From positions 89,469-153,468 of the forward strand of contig JAGZSF010000001.1 in the NCBI GenBank assembly GCA_018381235.1: a stretch of 64,000 nucleotides of DNA, written 5' to 3'. Positions within the stretch are counted from its first letter, which is position 1, and every line of letters starts with the position of its first letter. This document shows, in pieces, positions 1-8,272 of this stretch. The notes under the pieces were generated by a model. The model had not been told where the DNA came from. It did no database searches and saw only the letters and a list, made by a program, of their open reading frames with translations. The position numbers were made by a program, and so were the translations under genes. This DNA is from Collinsella sp. Its GTDB lineage: Bacteria > Actinomycetota > Coriobacteriia > Coriobacteriales > Coriobacteriaceae.

Positions 1-657
1 TCTAAGATCGACACCGGTAAATGGACCACGTGGGTCTACCCGTGGGGCGAGGGCGTGCCGCAGGCCGAGGTCCCCGCTGGCATTTCGCTGTCGCTTGCGG
101 CCGAGCTGCTCGATCAGCAGGAGGGCTACGCCGATCTTGCCGATATGTATGCCGGTATCGCCGAGATGGATAAGATTCTTCCCCCGGCACGTGAGAAGGT
201 AAATGCCGAGCTGGGCGATCGTTTTGCCAAGCTTTGCCAGGAGCACGAGTTCTTCTATATTCTGGGCAGCGGTCCCAACTTTAGCCAGACCTACGGTTTC
301 GCTATCTGCTCTCTTATGGAGATGCAGTGGCAGCACTGCAGCTACATCCACTCTGCCGAGTACTTCCACGGCCCCTTCGAGGCTACTCAGGATGGCGTTT
401 TTTACTTCCTGCAGATGGGCTCCAGCGAGTGCCGTGCTATGGACGAGCGCGCCCTGGCGTTCCTTAAGACGCATACCGATACGCTGATGGTGCTCGATGC
501 TAAGGAGTACGGTATGGAAGCCGTGCCGGCGAGCGTCCGTGCCTATCTGGACCCGGTGCTGTTCTACGCCATGAACTGCGAGCTGCGTGCTGCACGCGGC
601 AAGGTGTTTGATCACGATCCCGATTTCCGTCGCTATATGGGTGTTGTCGAGTACTAG
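1..657 (+). CDS. FrlB-like SIS-domain fructosamine-6-phosphate deglycase, 5' truncated
   Basis: The frame is open from base 1, so the start lies outside the window; 218 residues are visible. It carries a SIS phosphosugar-binding segment (GSGPNFSQTYGFA, fragment residues about 89-101), then AEYFHGPFE near residue 119, and ends in RRYMGVVEY. That ending and the HGP(F/L)E block are typical of FrlB, which splits fructoselysine 6-phosphate into glucose 6-phosphate and lysine. A GTG at 55 is internal to the domain and is not the start. A FrlD-like kinase follows 14 bases downstream, as in frl operons. The exact amine partner (lysine, another amino acid, or a different sugar amine) cannot be read from sequence. 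Confidence 0.8.
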   Translation, partial: SKIDTGKWTTWVYPWGEGVPQAEVPAGISLSLAAELLDQQEGYADLADMYAGIAEMDKILPPAREKVNAELGDRFAKLCQEHEFFYILGSGPNFSQTYGFAICSLMEMQWQHCSYIHSAEYFHGPFEATQDGVFYFLQMGSSECRAMDERALAFLKTHTDTLMVLDAKEYGMEAVPASVRAYLDPVLFYAMNCELRAARGKVFDHDPDFRRYMGVVEY

Positions 658-671
658 AAGGGGCAAAGGCC

Positions 672-1535
672 ATGGCATTTAACGTTAACGCGCTCGGATT
701 TGGCGACAACGTCGTCGATCGCTACGAGCATATCCACACCATGTATCCTGGCGGCAACGCGGTTAACTTCGCCGTTTATGCCAAGAAATGCGGTGCCGCA
801 CGTTCTGCATACATGGGCATTTTTGGCAATGACGCCGCTGCCGAGCATGTCATTGCAAGCCTCGAGGATGAGGGTATCGAGCTTGACAAGTGCGAGCAGA
901 TGATTGGCGAGAACGGAGCGGCTCGCGTGACCGTCGTTGACGGTGACCGTGTCTTCCTCGGCTCCAACGAGGGCGGTATCCGTGGCGATGCGCGCTATGT
1001 CCTCGATCGCTTTGACCTTTCGTACATGAAGCAGTTCGATGTGGTTCATTCGGGAAACTATTGCTTTACCGAGCGCGAGCTGCCCAAGTTGAAGGCTGCG
1101 GGCGTCACGGTCTCTTTTGACTTTTCGGACGACTCTACCGACGAGTACTACGAGCAGATTGCGCCCTACGTCGATTTCGCTTTCTTTAGTGCGGCGGATG
1201 CTGCGAGTGAGGACGAGATTCGCGAGCGTCTGGCATGGGTGAAGGGCCTGGGTCCGCGTTTTGTGTCGGCTACGGCGGGCGCCGAGGGCTGCATTGCTTA
1301 CGACGGCGAGCGTTATTACCGCCAGCTGGCTAAACCGGTAACGGACATGAAGGACACCATGGGGGCGGGCGACTCGTTCCTCACCTCGTTTTTGATGTGC
1401 TATCTCGATTCCGCCAAGCGCGGTGAGGATGGCGCCGAGGCCATCGAGCGCGCGCTCGACTTTGCTGCCGGGTTTGCCTCGACCGTGTGCGGTATGGAAG
1501 GTTCTTGGGGCCACGGAGCACCAATCGTCGAATAG
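672..1535 (+). CDS. PfkB-family kinase, FrlD-like (fructoselysine 6-kinase type)
   Basis: This 287-residue PfkB/ribokinase-fold protein has the substrate-binding PGGNAVNFAVYA block near residues 26-37 and the catalytic DTMGAGDSF block near 228-236, with Asp234 as the presumed base. The short N-terminus and the VSFDFSDD segment near residue 147 resemble FrlD, which phosphorylates fructoselysine at C6 before deglycation by FrlB. It lies directly behind the FrlB-like gene with a GGGGCAAAGG Shine-Dalgarno region. The FrlD assignment is by family resemblance; the natural substrate is inferred from the neighbour. Confidence 0.82.
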   Translation: MAFNVNALGFGDNVVDRYEHIHTMYPGGNAVNFAVYAKKCGAARSAYMGIFGNDAAAEHVIASLEDEGIELDKCEQMIGENGAARVTVVDGDRVFLGSNEGGIRGDARYVLDRFDLSYMKQFDVVHSGNYCFTERELPKLKAAGVTVSFDFSDDSTDEYYEQIAPYVDFAFFSAADAASEDEIRERLAWVKGLGPRFVSATAGAEGCIAYDGERYYRQLAKPVTDMKDTMGAGDSFLTSFLMCYLDSAKRGEDGAEAIERALDFAAGFASTVCGMEGSWGHGAPIVE

Positions 1536-1605
1536 CTTAAGAAAGCGTACGGTGGTCTGGCTATGAGGCCTTGGACGGCCGATGCAAAACAATAAGCGAA
1601 ACGCG

Positions 1606-1639
1606 AAAAGGGGGCTCGCCATGTGGTGGGTCCCCTTTT
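1606..1639 (+). terminator. Hairpin between the two PfkB kinase genes
   Basis: AAAAGGGGG at 1606-1614 pairs with CCCCTTTT at 1632-1639, ending in a short T run, 17 bases before the next ATG. It could attenuate transcription inside the operon and so lower expression of the distal genes relative to the FrlB/FrlD pair. Confidence 0.5.
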
Positions 1640-1656
1640 GAACATTGGAGAAGACC

Positions 1657-2457
1657 ATGGGTATTAAAGCGTGCGCGGCTGGTTTTTGCTGTGCGGACGT
1701 CTATCAAAACATCGGCGTGTTCTATCCGACTGGTAATGGCATTGACTGGGGTATCCATCTTGCACGAATGGGCGTTTCGGTATCCGCCGTGTCGGTTGTC
1801 GGCAAGGACGAGTACGGAGACAAGATGAGAGAGGCGCTGGCCGCTGAGGGGTTCGATATCTCACATCTGCGGGTGGAAGATGGCGACACCTCGGTGATGC
1901 TCATGGCATTGAAAGACGGCGTCGATCTCGTGCATCTCGAGGCAATCGATGGCGTAATGGAGACATATCGACCGAATGAAGACGACCGGGCATTTATCCT
2001 AGAGCATGACATCATCCATACCGACCTGTTTGGTAATTGTTTGGACCTCCTGCCCGAATGGCATGATGCGGGCAAGACGGTGGTTATGGACTTCTCGGTG
2101 TTCAGCCAGGATCCCGAATATGCATGTGAGGCTCATTTTCCTTACGTTGACTACGCATTCATGTCGTTTGAAGAGGACACTCCGGAGCTACGAGACTGGG
2201 TACGCCACGTGCAGGGATTGGGACCGCGCGTTGCGGTTGCCACGCTTGGCGAGAAGGGAAGCATTGCCTATGACGGTGAGCGCTTCTATGAGTGCGGGAT
2301 CGTACCGGCGGAGAAGGTCGTTAATACCGTGGGTGCCGGCGACTCGTATATTGCCGGGTTTACCAAGGGCGTGATCGATGGCCTTAATATTCCGGCGTGT
2401 ATGAAGGCGGGCGCTGAGCTGTCGTCCCGAGTGATTGGTTCGTTTGAGCCGTACTAG
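1657..2457 (+). CDS. Second PfkB-family sugar kinase, FrlD-like
   Basis: This 266-residue PfkB kinase is a diverged paralogue of the preceding gene: DVYQNIGVFYPTGN near residues 14-27, VVMDFSVF near 141-148, and the catalytic NTVGAGDSYIAGF block near 221-233. The normal PGGNAxN block reads PTGNGIDW, so its sugar pocket probably differs. ATG 1657 is preferred over TTG 1645 because TTGGAG lies six bases upstream. Two distinct FrlD-like kinases served by one deglycase suggest that the operon handles more than one glycated substrate, but this is inference. Confidence 0.78.
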   Translation: MGIKACAAGFCCADVYQNIGVFYPTGNGIDWGIHLARMGVSVSAVSVVGKDEYGDKMREALAAEGFDISHLRVEDGDTSVMLMALKDGVDLVHLEAIDGVMETYRPNEDDRAFILEHDIIHTDLFGNCLDLLPEWHDAGKTVVMDFSVFSQDPEYACEAHFPYVDYAFMSFEEDTPELRDWVRHVQGLGPRVAVATLGEKGSIAYDGERFYECGIVPAEKVVNTVGAGDSYIAGFTKGVIDGLNIPACMKAGAELSSRVIGSFEPY

Positions 2458-2484
2458 GGTCAAATGCCTGGAAAGGAGTGCGAA

Positions 2485-3345
2485 ATGGTTATCGACATGT
2501 TGGTCCATCCTATGCTCTACGGCGAGATCTGTACGCCGGGTGATGAGCCTGATGGATTCGGCTTTTGGTCACGAGAATTTGGTATGGGGCATATGGGCCC
2601 CATGGATTGGGATGAGCTTCAAGTCGAGATGGACGTCTGCGATGTGCAGAAGAGCGTGCTCATGCCGCTCGATGTAACCACGGCATGCGGAGGGCACTTT
2701 GGCACCAATGACCAGATTGCCATGCTGGTTGCCGCGCATCCCGATCGTCTGTGGGGATTTGCGAGCGTAGACCCGCAGGTGAGCGGTGCCGCAGACGAAT
2801 TGGAGCGCGCCTTTACCGAGTTGGGGGCAAAGGGGCTTTGCCTGCATCCTGCAAAGCAGGGTTTTGCCCCCGATGATGCTGTGGCCGAGCCGCTTTACGA
2901 GCTGTGCGAGCGCTATAACAAGCCGGTGGTTTTCCATGCCGGTATGTCTTGGGAGCCTGGCGCAGAGCTCTCGCGCAGTAACCCGCTTGCATTTGAGCAC
3001 ACAATCGCAACGCATCCAAATGTGCGCTTTAGTTTGGCCCACTTTGGCTGGCCCTGGGTGCGCGAGACCGTGGCGATGCTGCTCAAGTATCCCAACTGCT
3101 ACACGGACACCTCTATCACTTACATCGATTCGCCCGAGGAGATGATGCAGCGTCTTTTCACGGTCGATATGGGGCCGCTGTGGTATGAGCGCGCGCTATC
3201 GCACCAAGTGATGTTCGCCAGCAATACGCCGCGCTTCCGTGCATTCAAACTCAAGCGGGCGCTCGATACCGTGCCCATGCGCGATGATGCGCGAGAAAGG
3301 CTCTACTGGGGTAATGCCCTGCGTTTTCTTGAAGGGGATGAGTGA
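2485..3345 (+). CDS. Amidohydrolase family 2 (TIM-barrel metal-dependent hydrolase)
   Basis: This 286-residue protein has the amidohydrolase-2 layout: an early MLVHP metal-site variant (His8) instead of the common HxH, a KGLCLHP strand near residues 117-123, VVFHAG near 150-155, SLAHFGWPWV near 183-192 and a late Asn-rich NALRFLEG end. Relatives hydrolyse or decarboxylate small cyclic acids or amides. GGAAAGGAG at 2470-2478 supports ATG 2485 over the in-frame ATG 2464. It overlaps the next gene region by a few bases, so it is translationally linked to the operon. The substrate is unknown; release of an amine or amide from a glycated compound would fit the context. Confidence 0.72.
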   Translation: MVIDMLVHPMLYGEICTPGDEPDGFGFWSREFGMGHMGPMDWDELQVEMDVCDVQKSVLMPLDVTTACGGHFGTNDQIAMLVAAHPDRLWGFASVDPQVSGAADELERAFTELGAKGLCLHPAKQGFAPDDAVAEPLYELCERYNKPVVFHAGMSWEPGAELSRSNPLAFEHTIATHPNVRFSLAHFGWPWVRETVAMLLKYPNCYTDTSITYIDSPEEMMQRLFTVDMGPLWYERALSHQVMFASNTPRFRAFKLKRALDTVPMRDDARERLYWGNALRFLEGDE

Positions 3346-3347
3346 AC

Positions 3348-3776
3348 ATGGTGACGCTCGAGACATTGAGCTATCTATCGACTGCTCCGGACCAGTTCAT
3401 CGATATTACCGAGGACGTGCACGCCGCCATCGAACGCAGCTCGGTGACCAATGGCTTGGCAGCGATTATTTTGTCGCATACGACCTGTGGAATCGTGGTA
3501 AACGAGGGACTGCCCTGCGTGGAGACGGATCTTATGGAGACGCTCGATCGCATCGCCCCACTCGATGCCCCCTACGCGCACGCACACTTCCTGCCGAGCT
3601 ATGGAGCCACCGGCAACAACTCCTGTGGGCATATCAAGAGCATGATTTGTGGAAACAGTTGCTTCTTTCCCGTCCAAGATGGCCACATCGTGTGTGGAGG
3701 TGCCCAGAACATCTATCTTGCGGAGTTTGACGGTCCGCAGAAGCGAAAAGTGTACGTCGAGGTGCTGGGGGAGTAA
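3348..3776 (+). CDS. YjbQ/UPF0047 family protein
   Basis: This 142-residue protein has the conserved UPF0047 blocks: SHTTCGIVVNEG near residues 44-55, NNSCGHIKSMICG near 88-100, and QNIYLAEFDGPQKR near 119-132. Members form trimers with a His-rich site; some have weak thiamin-phosphate synthase activity, but their real role is unsettled. The GAAGGGG at 3331-3337 fits ATG 3348 better than GTG 3342, which overlaps the previous stop. Its position inside a sugar-catabolic operon argues for a catalytic role in that pathway rather than in thiamin synthesis; no thiamin genes are nearby. Confidence 0.8.
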   Translation: MVTLETLSYLSTAPDQFIDITEDVHAAIERSSVTNGLAAIILSHTTCGIVVNEGLPCVETDLMETLDRIAPLDAPYAHAHFLPSYGATGNNSCGHIKSMICGNSCFFPVQDGHIVCGGAQNIYLAEFDGPQKRKVYVEVLGE

Positions 3777-3809
3777 CGTCCCTGCAATAACCCTATGAAG
3801 GAGCACGTT

Positions 3810-4619
3810 ATGTCGTTTCTAACTTCGATGTTCAAGACCGAAAAGCCGGTTATCGGAATGCTGCACCTGCGTCCTCTGCCGGGCGATCCACTGTATTACC
3901 CGGGCGGAAGCGTGTCGCAGGTCGTGGAAGCCGCCAAGCGCGATCTCGAGGCGTTGCAGCAGGGCGGTGTCGATGGCATTTTGATTACCAATGAGCTCTC
4001 GATGCCCTACGAGCAGCACGTTTCTCCCTCAACCCTTGCATCGATGGGCTATGTTATCGGGGCTCTATCCCATGATCTGTCGACTCCTTGGGGAGCTGAG
4101 GCTATTTACGATGGTGATGCCACAATCGAGCTGTGCGCTGCCGTCGATGCGCAGTTCACGCGCTGCAATTTTTGCGGTGCCTGGGCCGGTGATCTCGGGC
4201 TGATTAACCGAGATTTCGCGCACACCATGCGTCGCAAGGCGGCGCTGCGCCTGGATGACCTCAAGCTTTTTCACTTCATCACGAGCGAGGGGGAGGTTTA
4301 TCTCAACGACCGCACGACTGCGGACATTGCCGATTCACTTCTCTTTAATTGCCTTCCGGATGCAATGGTCATCGGCGGTTCGGCTGCCGGTCGTGGCGCT
4401 TCGGGCGAGCTTGCCGATGAAGTCCGCGAGCGTGTTGGCGAAGTACCCGTGGTATGTGGCACCGGTTGTCGCGAAAATACCGTGGCTGACGTATTTGCTC
4501 ACTACGATGGCGCGTTTGTCGGCACCTGCTTAAAGCGCGACGGAAAGCTGGATGCTCCGGTTGATGTTGAGCGGGTAGCTCGTTTTATGGCTGCCGCTCG
4601 TACGGCGCGAGGGGAGTAG
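3810..4619 (+). CDS. BtpA/SgcQ family TIM-barrel protein
   Basis: This 269-residue protein matches the BtpA family: PVIGMLHLRPLPGDP near residues 11-25, GGVDGILITNE near 53-63, FTRCNFCGAWAGDLGLINRD near 116-135, and AMVIGGSAAGRG near 184-195. SgcQ members sit in carbohydrate operons; BtpA itself is linked to photosystem I, so the name says little about function. A TIM barrel with a phosphate-gripping GGSAAG end suggests a phosphosugar-acting enzyme. AAGGAG at 3798-3803 selects ATG 3810 rather than ATG 3795. Confidence 0.78.
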   Translation: MSFLTSMFKTEKPVIGMLHLRPLPGDPLYYPGGSVSQVVEAAKRDLEALQQGGVDGILITNELSMPYEQHVSPSTLASMGYVIGALSHDLSTPWGAEAIYDGDATIELCAAVDAQFTRCNFCGAWAGDLGLINRDFAHTMRRKAALRLDDLKLFHFITSEGEVYLNDRTTADIADSLLFNCLPDAMVIGGSAAGRGASGELADEVRERVGEVPVVCGTGCRENTVADVFAHYDGAFVGTCLKRDGKLDAPVDVERVARFMAAARTARGE

Positions 4620-4625
4620 GCACCT

Positions 4626-6143
4626 ATGGCGCTCTATCTGGGTATTGATATTGGGACAAGCGCCTCTAAAGGCGTTTTAATCGATGATCGATGCAATATC
4701 GTTTGCCAAGCCTCTTGTGGACATGAGACGGACAACCCGTGTGACGGATGGTACCAGCATGATGCAGAGGCAGTCTGGTGGGGCGATTTTTGCCGCTTGT
4801 CGCGCGAGCTGGTGGCGCGATCGGGGGTTAACGCGGCACAGATCGGATGCGTGGGCCTTTCCGCATTGGGTTGCGACTGTGTGCCGGTCGATACCGAGTG
4901 CAACGCGCTGGCGCCCGCGATTTTGTATGGAGTCGATGCACGTTCGAAGCCGCAGATTGACGAGCTTCTTTCCGAATATGGGTCAGACCGCGCACGCGAG
5001 CTTTTCGGGCACGATCCCTGTTCGTCAGATATTGCTCCCAAGATCTTGTGGTTTAAGGAGAATATGCCCGAGGTGCACGAACGTGCTGCGAAGTTCCTGA
5101 CGGCGTCGTCGTTTCTATGCGCAAAGTTGACGGGGCGTTTTACGGTGGACCGTTATTTGGCGGAGGATTTTCTTCCCCTATACGACCGCTTCACTTGGAA
5201 GGTTGATGCTCGGGAATGTGCTCGTTTCTGCCGGCCTGACCAGATGGCGGAGGTAATGTCGGCTACCGATATTGCGGGGGTGATTACGCAGCGTGCGGCT
5301 GAGGCGACGGGGCTCGCGGTAGGGACACCTGTCTTAGTGGGAACGGGTGACTCTGGTGCCGAGGCCATTTCGACGGGTGTATTCCGTCCCGGCGATATGA
5401 TGGTTCAGTTGGGGAGTACAGCGTATTTCATCTACCTAGCTGATCATATGATCGATGATGCCCGCCTGTGGCCGGGGACGTTTATCATTCCCGGAACTTA
5501 CGGGATCTGCGCGGGGACCAATACGGCGGGTGCGCTCACATCGTGGCTGCGCCAAGAGCTGTATCGCGACGCCGTAGAGGCCGAGGACCACGGTGGCCCC
5601 GATGCCTATTCGGTTATGGCGCATGATGCCACCGACGTGGCGCCGGGTGCCGATGGGCTCCTGTGTCTGCCGTACTTTGCGGGGGAGCGTACTCCGCTCA
5701 ACGATCCCGAGGCGCGTGGTGTCTTCTTTGGACTGACCGGAAGGCATACGCGAGCCCATATGGTTCGCGCCGCCTTGGAAGGCGTCGCGTATACCGTTGC
5801 ATCCCATGTCGACATTATCGAGCGAGAGCATGGACTGCCAATTGGGCGCATTATGCTTGTCGGAGGTGGAACCAAGAATCCAGTTTGGATGCAGGCTATC
5901 GCCGACGTATGCGGGCGCGAGGTCTCGGTTGCCAAGGTTACGGTGGGCGCATGCTTCGGTGATGCCATCATGGCAGCTCTCGCAGGTGGTGCCTATGCAT
6001 CATGGGATGAGCTCGCCCAAGTCCTTGGCGTTGCGCAAACAATCGAGCCCGATATGGCTGCCCACGAGTTATATGCGTCGCGCCGTCATATCTTCGACGA
6101 ATTGTATGCACGCAACCGTGATCTCATGCACGAATTGGTGTAA
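4626..6143 (+). CDS. FGGY-family carbohydrate kinase (xylulokinase-like)
   Basis: This 505-residue kinase has both FGGY lobes: the N-terminal phosphate loop GIDIGTSASKGVLID near residues 5-19, GTGDSGAEAISTGV near 239-252, PYFAGERTPLND near 348-359, and the C-terminal adenosine motif MLVGGGTKNPVWMQ near 410-423. Length and motifs are typical of xylulokinase/L-ribulokinase relatives, but the substrate cannot be fixed. It is the last gene of the operon and starts six bases after the BtpA-like stop. A third kinase in one operon implies at least one further ketose or polyol intermediate. Confidence 0.8.
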   Translation: MALYLGIDIGTSASKGVLIDDRCNIVCQASCGHETDNPCDGWYQHDAEAVWWGDFCRLSRELVARSGVNAAQIGCVGLSALGCDCVPVDTECNALAPAILYGVDARSKPQIDELLSEYGSDRARELFGHDPCSSDIAPKILWFKENMPEVHERAAKFLTASSFLCAKLTGRFTVDRYLAEDFLPLYDRFTWKVDARECARFCRPDQMAEVMSATDIAGVITQRAAEATGLAVGTPVLVGTGDSGAEAISTGVFRPGDMMVQLGSTAYFIYLADHMIDDARLWPGTFIIPGTYGICAGTNTAGALTSWLRQELYRDAVEAEDHGGPDAYSVMAHDATDVAPGADGLLCLPYFAGERTPLNDPEARGVFFGLTGRHTRAHMVRAALEGVAYTVASHVDIIEREHGLPIGRIMLVGGGTKNPVWMQAIADVCGREVSVAKVTVGACFGDAIMAALAGGAYASWDELAQVLGVAQTIEPDMAAHELYASRRHIFDELYARNRDLMHELV

Positions 6144-6222
6144 TGCTGCCGAATTGTACTGTCTACCAATAGGGGCTGCGTTGTGCGATTCGCATGTCCC
6201 TTGGCATTTTTGCCCACAGGGG

Positions 6223-7005
6223 TTAGCGAAGGTCAAAAACAGAGCGCGCATTTGCTAAAACTGCCGACTCAATGTGCTGTACATCGCAGTTTTTGAGTGA
6301 GGCAATGCGCATCGAGGTCCTTGTGAGCGATCTGATGAGCGACTGTGCGCTTGTTTCTGTGTTTGGTTCGGCTGGTGCATCGGTCTCGAGCAGTAAACGA
6401 TCGAGTGGAATCTGTCGTGCGTATTCGCGGCCGCGCTTGGTGGCGAGCATGCGATCGTTCACGGAAAAATAGCAGCCCGCATTACGCGCGCGGGCGAGTT
6501 CGTCCGAAGTGTCGCTAAACCAGTGGAAGATGATAGCGGGGGAGTCGTGGTTTGGGATGAGTAGCCCATGCGATTCGAGGACGTCCAGTACGGCTCCTGC
6601 TGAACGAACGGCGTGAATTGATATCACGCGTCCGGTAAGAGGATGCTGCACGAGTGTATCGCAGAGCCGGTCAAATGCCTGTATTTGTAGCGGCTCACTT
6701 CCGGCAAAACGAGCGGAAAAGTCGAGCCCGATCTCACCGATGTAGCGTTCTTGAGCAGCAACTTCGCAAAGCAGATTGACTTCGGCAGGACCACAGCGGC
6801 CGTCGGCGAGCCACCAGGGGTGGAGCCCAACACCGGCGATGATGCCTGGTTGGCGACGGGCGCGCTCGTTTGCGGCCGAAAAGTCGCGCGGATTGACGCC
6901 GCAGTCAAATAGACCCAAGCCCAGCGCCGTCGCCTCATCGGCAACGGCGTCCGGGTGAGCCATTAAATTAAGGTGGCAGTGTGCGTCAAATAACCGGCGC
7001 TCCAT
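6223..7005 (-). CDS. tatD: TatD-family metal-dependent deoxyribonuclease
   Basis: This 260-residue TatD protein has the FDAHCHLNL metal motif at residues 6-14, GLHPWW near 79-84, GEIGLDFS near 109-116, and LLLETDAPAEP near 202-212. TatD enzymes are 3'-5' exonucleases in DNA repair and turnover. It lies 14 bases downstream of tcdA on the same strand, so the two probably share a transcript. Its stop faces the end of the FGGY kinase gene. Confidence 0.85.
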   Translation of the reverse strand: MERRLFDAHCHLNLMAHPDAVADEATALGLGLFDCGVNPRDFSAANERARRQPGIIAGVGLHPWWLADGRCGPAEVNLLCEVAAQERYIGEIGLDFSARFAGSEPLQIQAFDRLCDTLVQHPLTGRVISIHAVRSAGAVLDVLESHGLLIPNHDSPAIIFHWFSDTSDELARARNAGCYFSVNDRMLATKRGREYARQIPLDRLLLETDAPAEPNTETSAQSLIRSLTRTSMRIASLKNCDVQHIESAVLANARSVFDLR

Positions 7006-7019
7006 CTCGGCGCGCTCCG

Positions 7020-7820
7020 CTAGTCCAGGCGCTGGCCATCGGAGCGTACGCGCTCGGTGCCGCGCCCACTGATCTGGCGGATAACCTCGCCGGCAATCAT
7101 CTGACCCATGATGGGCGGCATAAAACTGGCGGTTCCGAGCTCGGTACGCTCGTGGATGTTGGAAGGGTCGCGGGGCTGTGTCTTAACCGATTCCTCACAG
7201 CTAAACAGTACATGCAGGCTCTTGATTCCGCGTTTCTTGCATTCTTTGCGCATAATGCGGCTCATGGGGTCACGTACCGTATCGAAAATGTCGGCAAAGC
7301 GGAGGCACTCGGGATGGAGCTTGTTGGCCCCGCCCATGGAGCTAACCAAACGAATGTCGTGGTCCTGAGCATATTTGGCAATGGTGAGCTTGGCCGAGAT
7401 GGTGTCGATGGCGTCGACGACGTAGTCGAGCTTGCCGTCCGTCTGCTCCAAAACGCTCGCGAAGAAATCATCGATGTTGTCGCTCAGCAAGTATTCAGTT
7501 CGCTTGATGACGGCAGCGGCGGGATTGATGTCGTGGATCATGGCTTCCATCACATCAACCTTGCGCTTTCCGATGGTGCTGTGAAAGGCGATGGCCTGAC
7601 GGTTGATATTGCTGGGCGCGATGACGTCCTTATCCAGAATGACGAAATGTCCGATGCCGCCGCGGGCGAGTGCCTCGCAGCAGTTGGAGCCCACGCCTCC
7701 GCAGCCGAGCACCAGCACCGTAGCATCGGCGAGCTTATCGAGTGCCTCGCGGCCCATGATGATCTCGAGCTTGGTGTCGCGTGTCTCGACGAGAGCGGCA
7801 GCGGTTTCGGTCATAGACAT
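7020..7820 (-). CDS. tcdA: tRNA threonylcarbamoyladenosine dehydratase
   Basis: This 266-residue ThiF/E1-like protein has the ATP-binding Rossmann block LVLGCGGVGSNCCEAL near residues 36-51, the SNINRQ block near 73-78 and DAIDTISAK near 140-148. TcdA cyclises t6A37 to ct6A in tRNAs reading ANN codons. Length and a SMGGANKLHP segment near 173-182 match TcdA rather than MoeB or ThiF. The gene is divergent from sdpR with a 173-base gap that holds the sdpR promoter. Confidence 0.86.
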   Translation of the reverse strand: MSMTETAAALVETRDTKLEIIMGREALDKLADATVLVLGCGGVGSNCCEALARGGIGHFVILDKDVIAPSNINRQAIAFHSTIGKRKVDVMEAMIHDINPAAAVIKRTEYLLSDNIDDFFASVLEQTDGKLDYVVDAIDTISAKLTIAKYAQDHDIRLVSSMGGANKLHPECLRFADIFDTVRDPMSRIMRKECKKRGIKSLHVLFSCEESVKTQPRDPSNIHERTELGTASFMPPIMGQMIAGEVIRQISGRGTERVRSDGQRLD

Positions 7821-7921
7821 CCTCCGATGGGGAAGCGAATCGTGTTTTAGCTATCGTCATTATAGGTAATCGCCCATAGGTTGCGATGGCGTTTGCTTTG
7901 ATGTGGTTTGAAGCATTGCGA

Positions 7922-7959
7922 TTAGATAGTTAGACAAACATCTAAATATCGAGTATAGT
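7922..7959 (+). promoter_or_regulatory. sdpR promoter with overlapping inverted-repeat operator
   Basis: A good promoter is visible: TAGACA at 7931-7936, a 17-base spacer, and TATAGT at 7954-7959, about 35 bases before the sdpR start. TTAGAT at 7922-7927 and ATCTAA at 7940-7945 form an inverted repeat overlapping the -35 box. This is where an ArsR-type autorepressor would bind; binding by SdpR is inferred. Confidence 0.6.
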
Positions 7960-7993
7960 GTGCACGTCATGAGAGATGATGAGAGGAGGTCTT

Positions 7994-8272
7994 ATGCCGG
8001 GAGAGGGTTTTAAGGCGCTTGCCGATCCAACGCGACGGCGCATTTTGGAGTTGCTCCGCGAGGGCAATTGCACGGCCGGGGAGCTTGCCGAGCATTTCGA
8101 TATCAGTAAACCGTCATTGAGCCATCACTTGGCGACGCTTAAAAACGCCGGGTTGGTAACCGACGAACGTCATGGCCAAAACATCGTTTACAGCTTAAAC
8201 ACCACCGTCATGCAGGACTTGATCGGTTGGTTTATGGGCTTTACAAACACGGAAGGTGATAAGGATGAATAA
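7994..8272 (+). CDS. sdpR: ArsR-family repressor, SdpR-like
   Basis: This 92-residue winged-helix protein opens with FKALADPTRRRILELL (residues 5-20), then ELAEHFDISKPSLSHHLATLK (the recognition helix region) and GLVTDERHGQNIVYSLN (the wing). It lacks ArsR/SmtB metal-binding cysteines. AGGAGG at 7984-7989 supports ATG 7994 over upstream ATGs. The stop overlaps the sdpI start by eight bases. In Bacillus, SdpR represses sdpRI until SdpI sequesters it at the membrane; the same gene order suggests the same circuit here. Confidence 0.84.
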   Translation: MPGEGFKALADPTRRRILELLREGNCTAGELAEHFDISKPSLSHHLATLKNAGLVTDERHGQNIVYSLNTTVMQDLIGWFMGFTNTEGDKDE

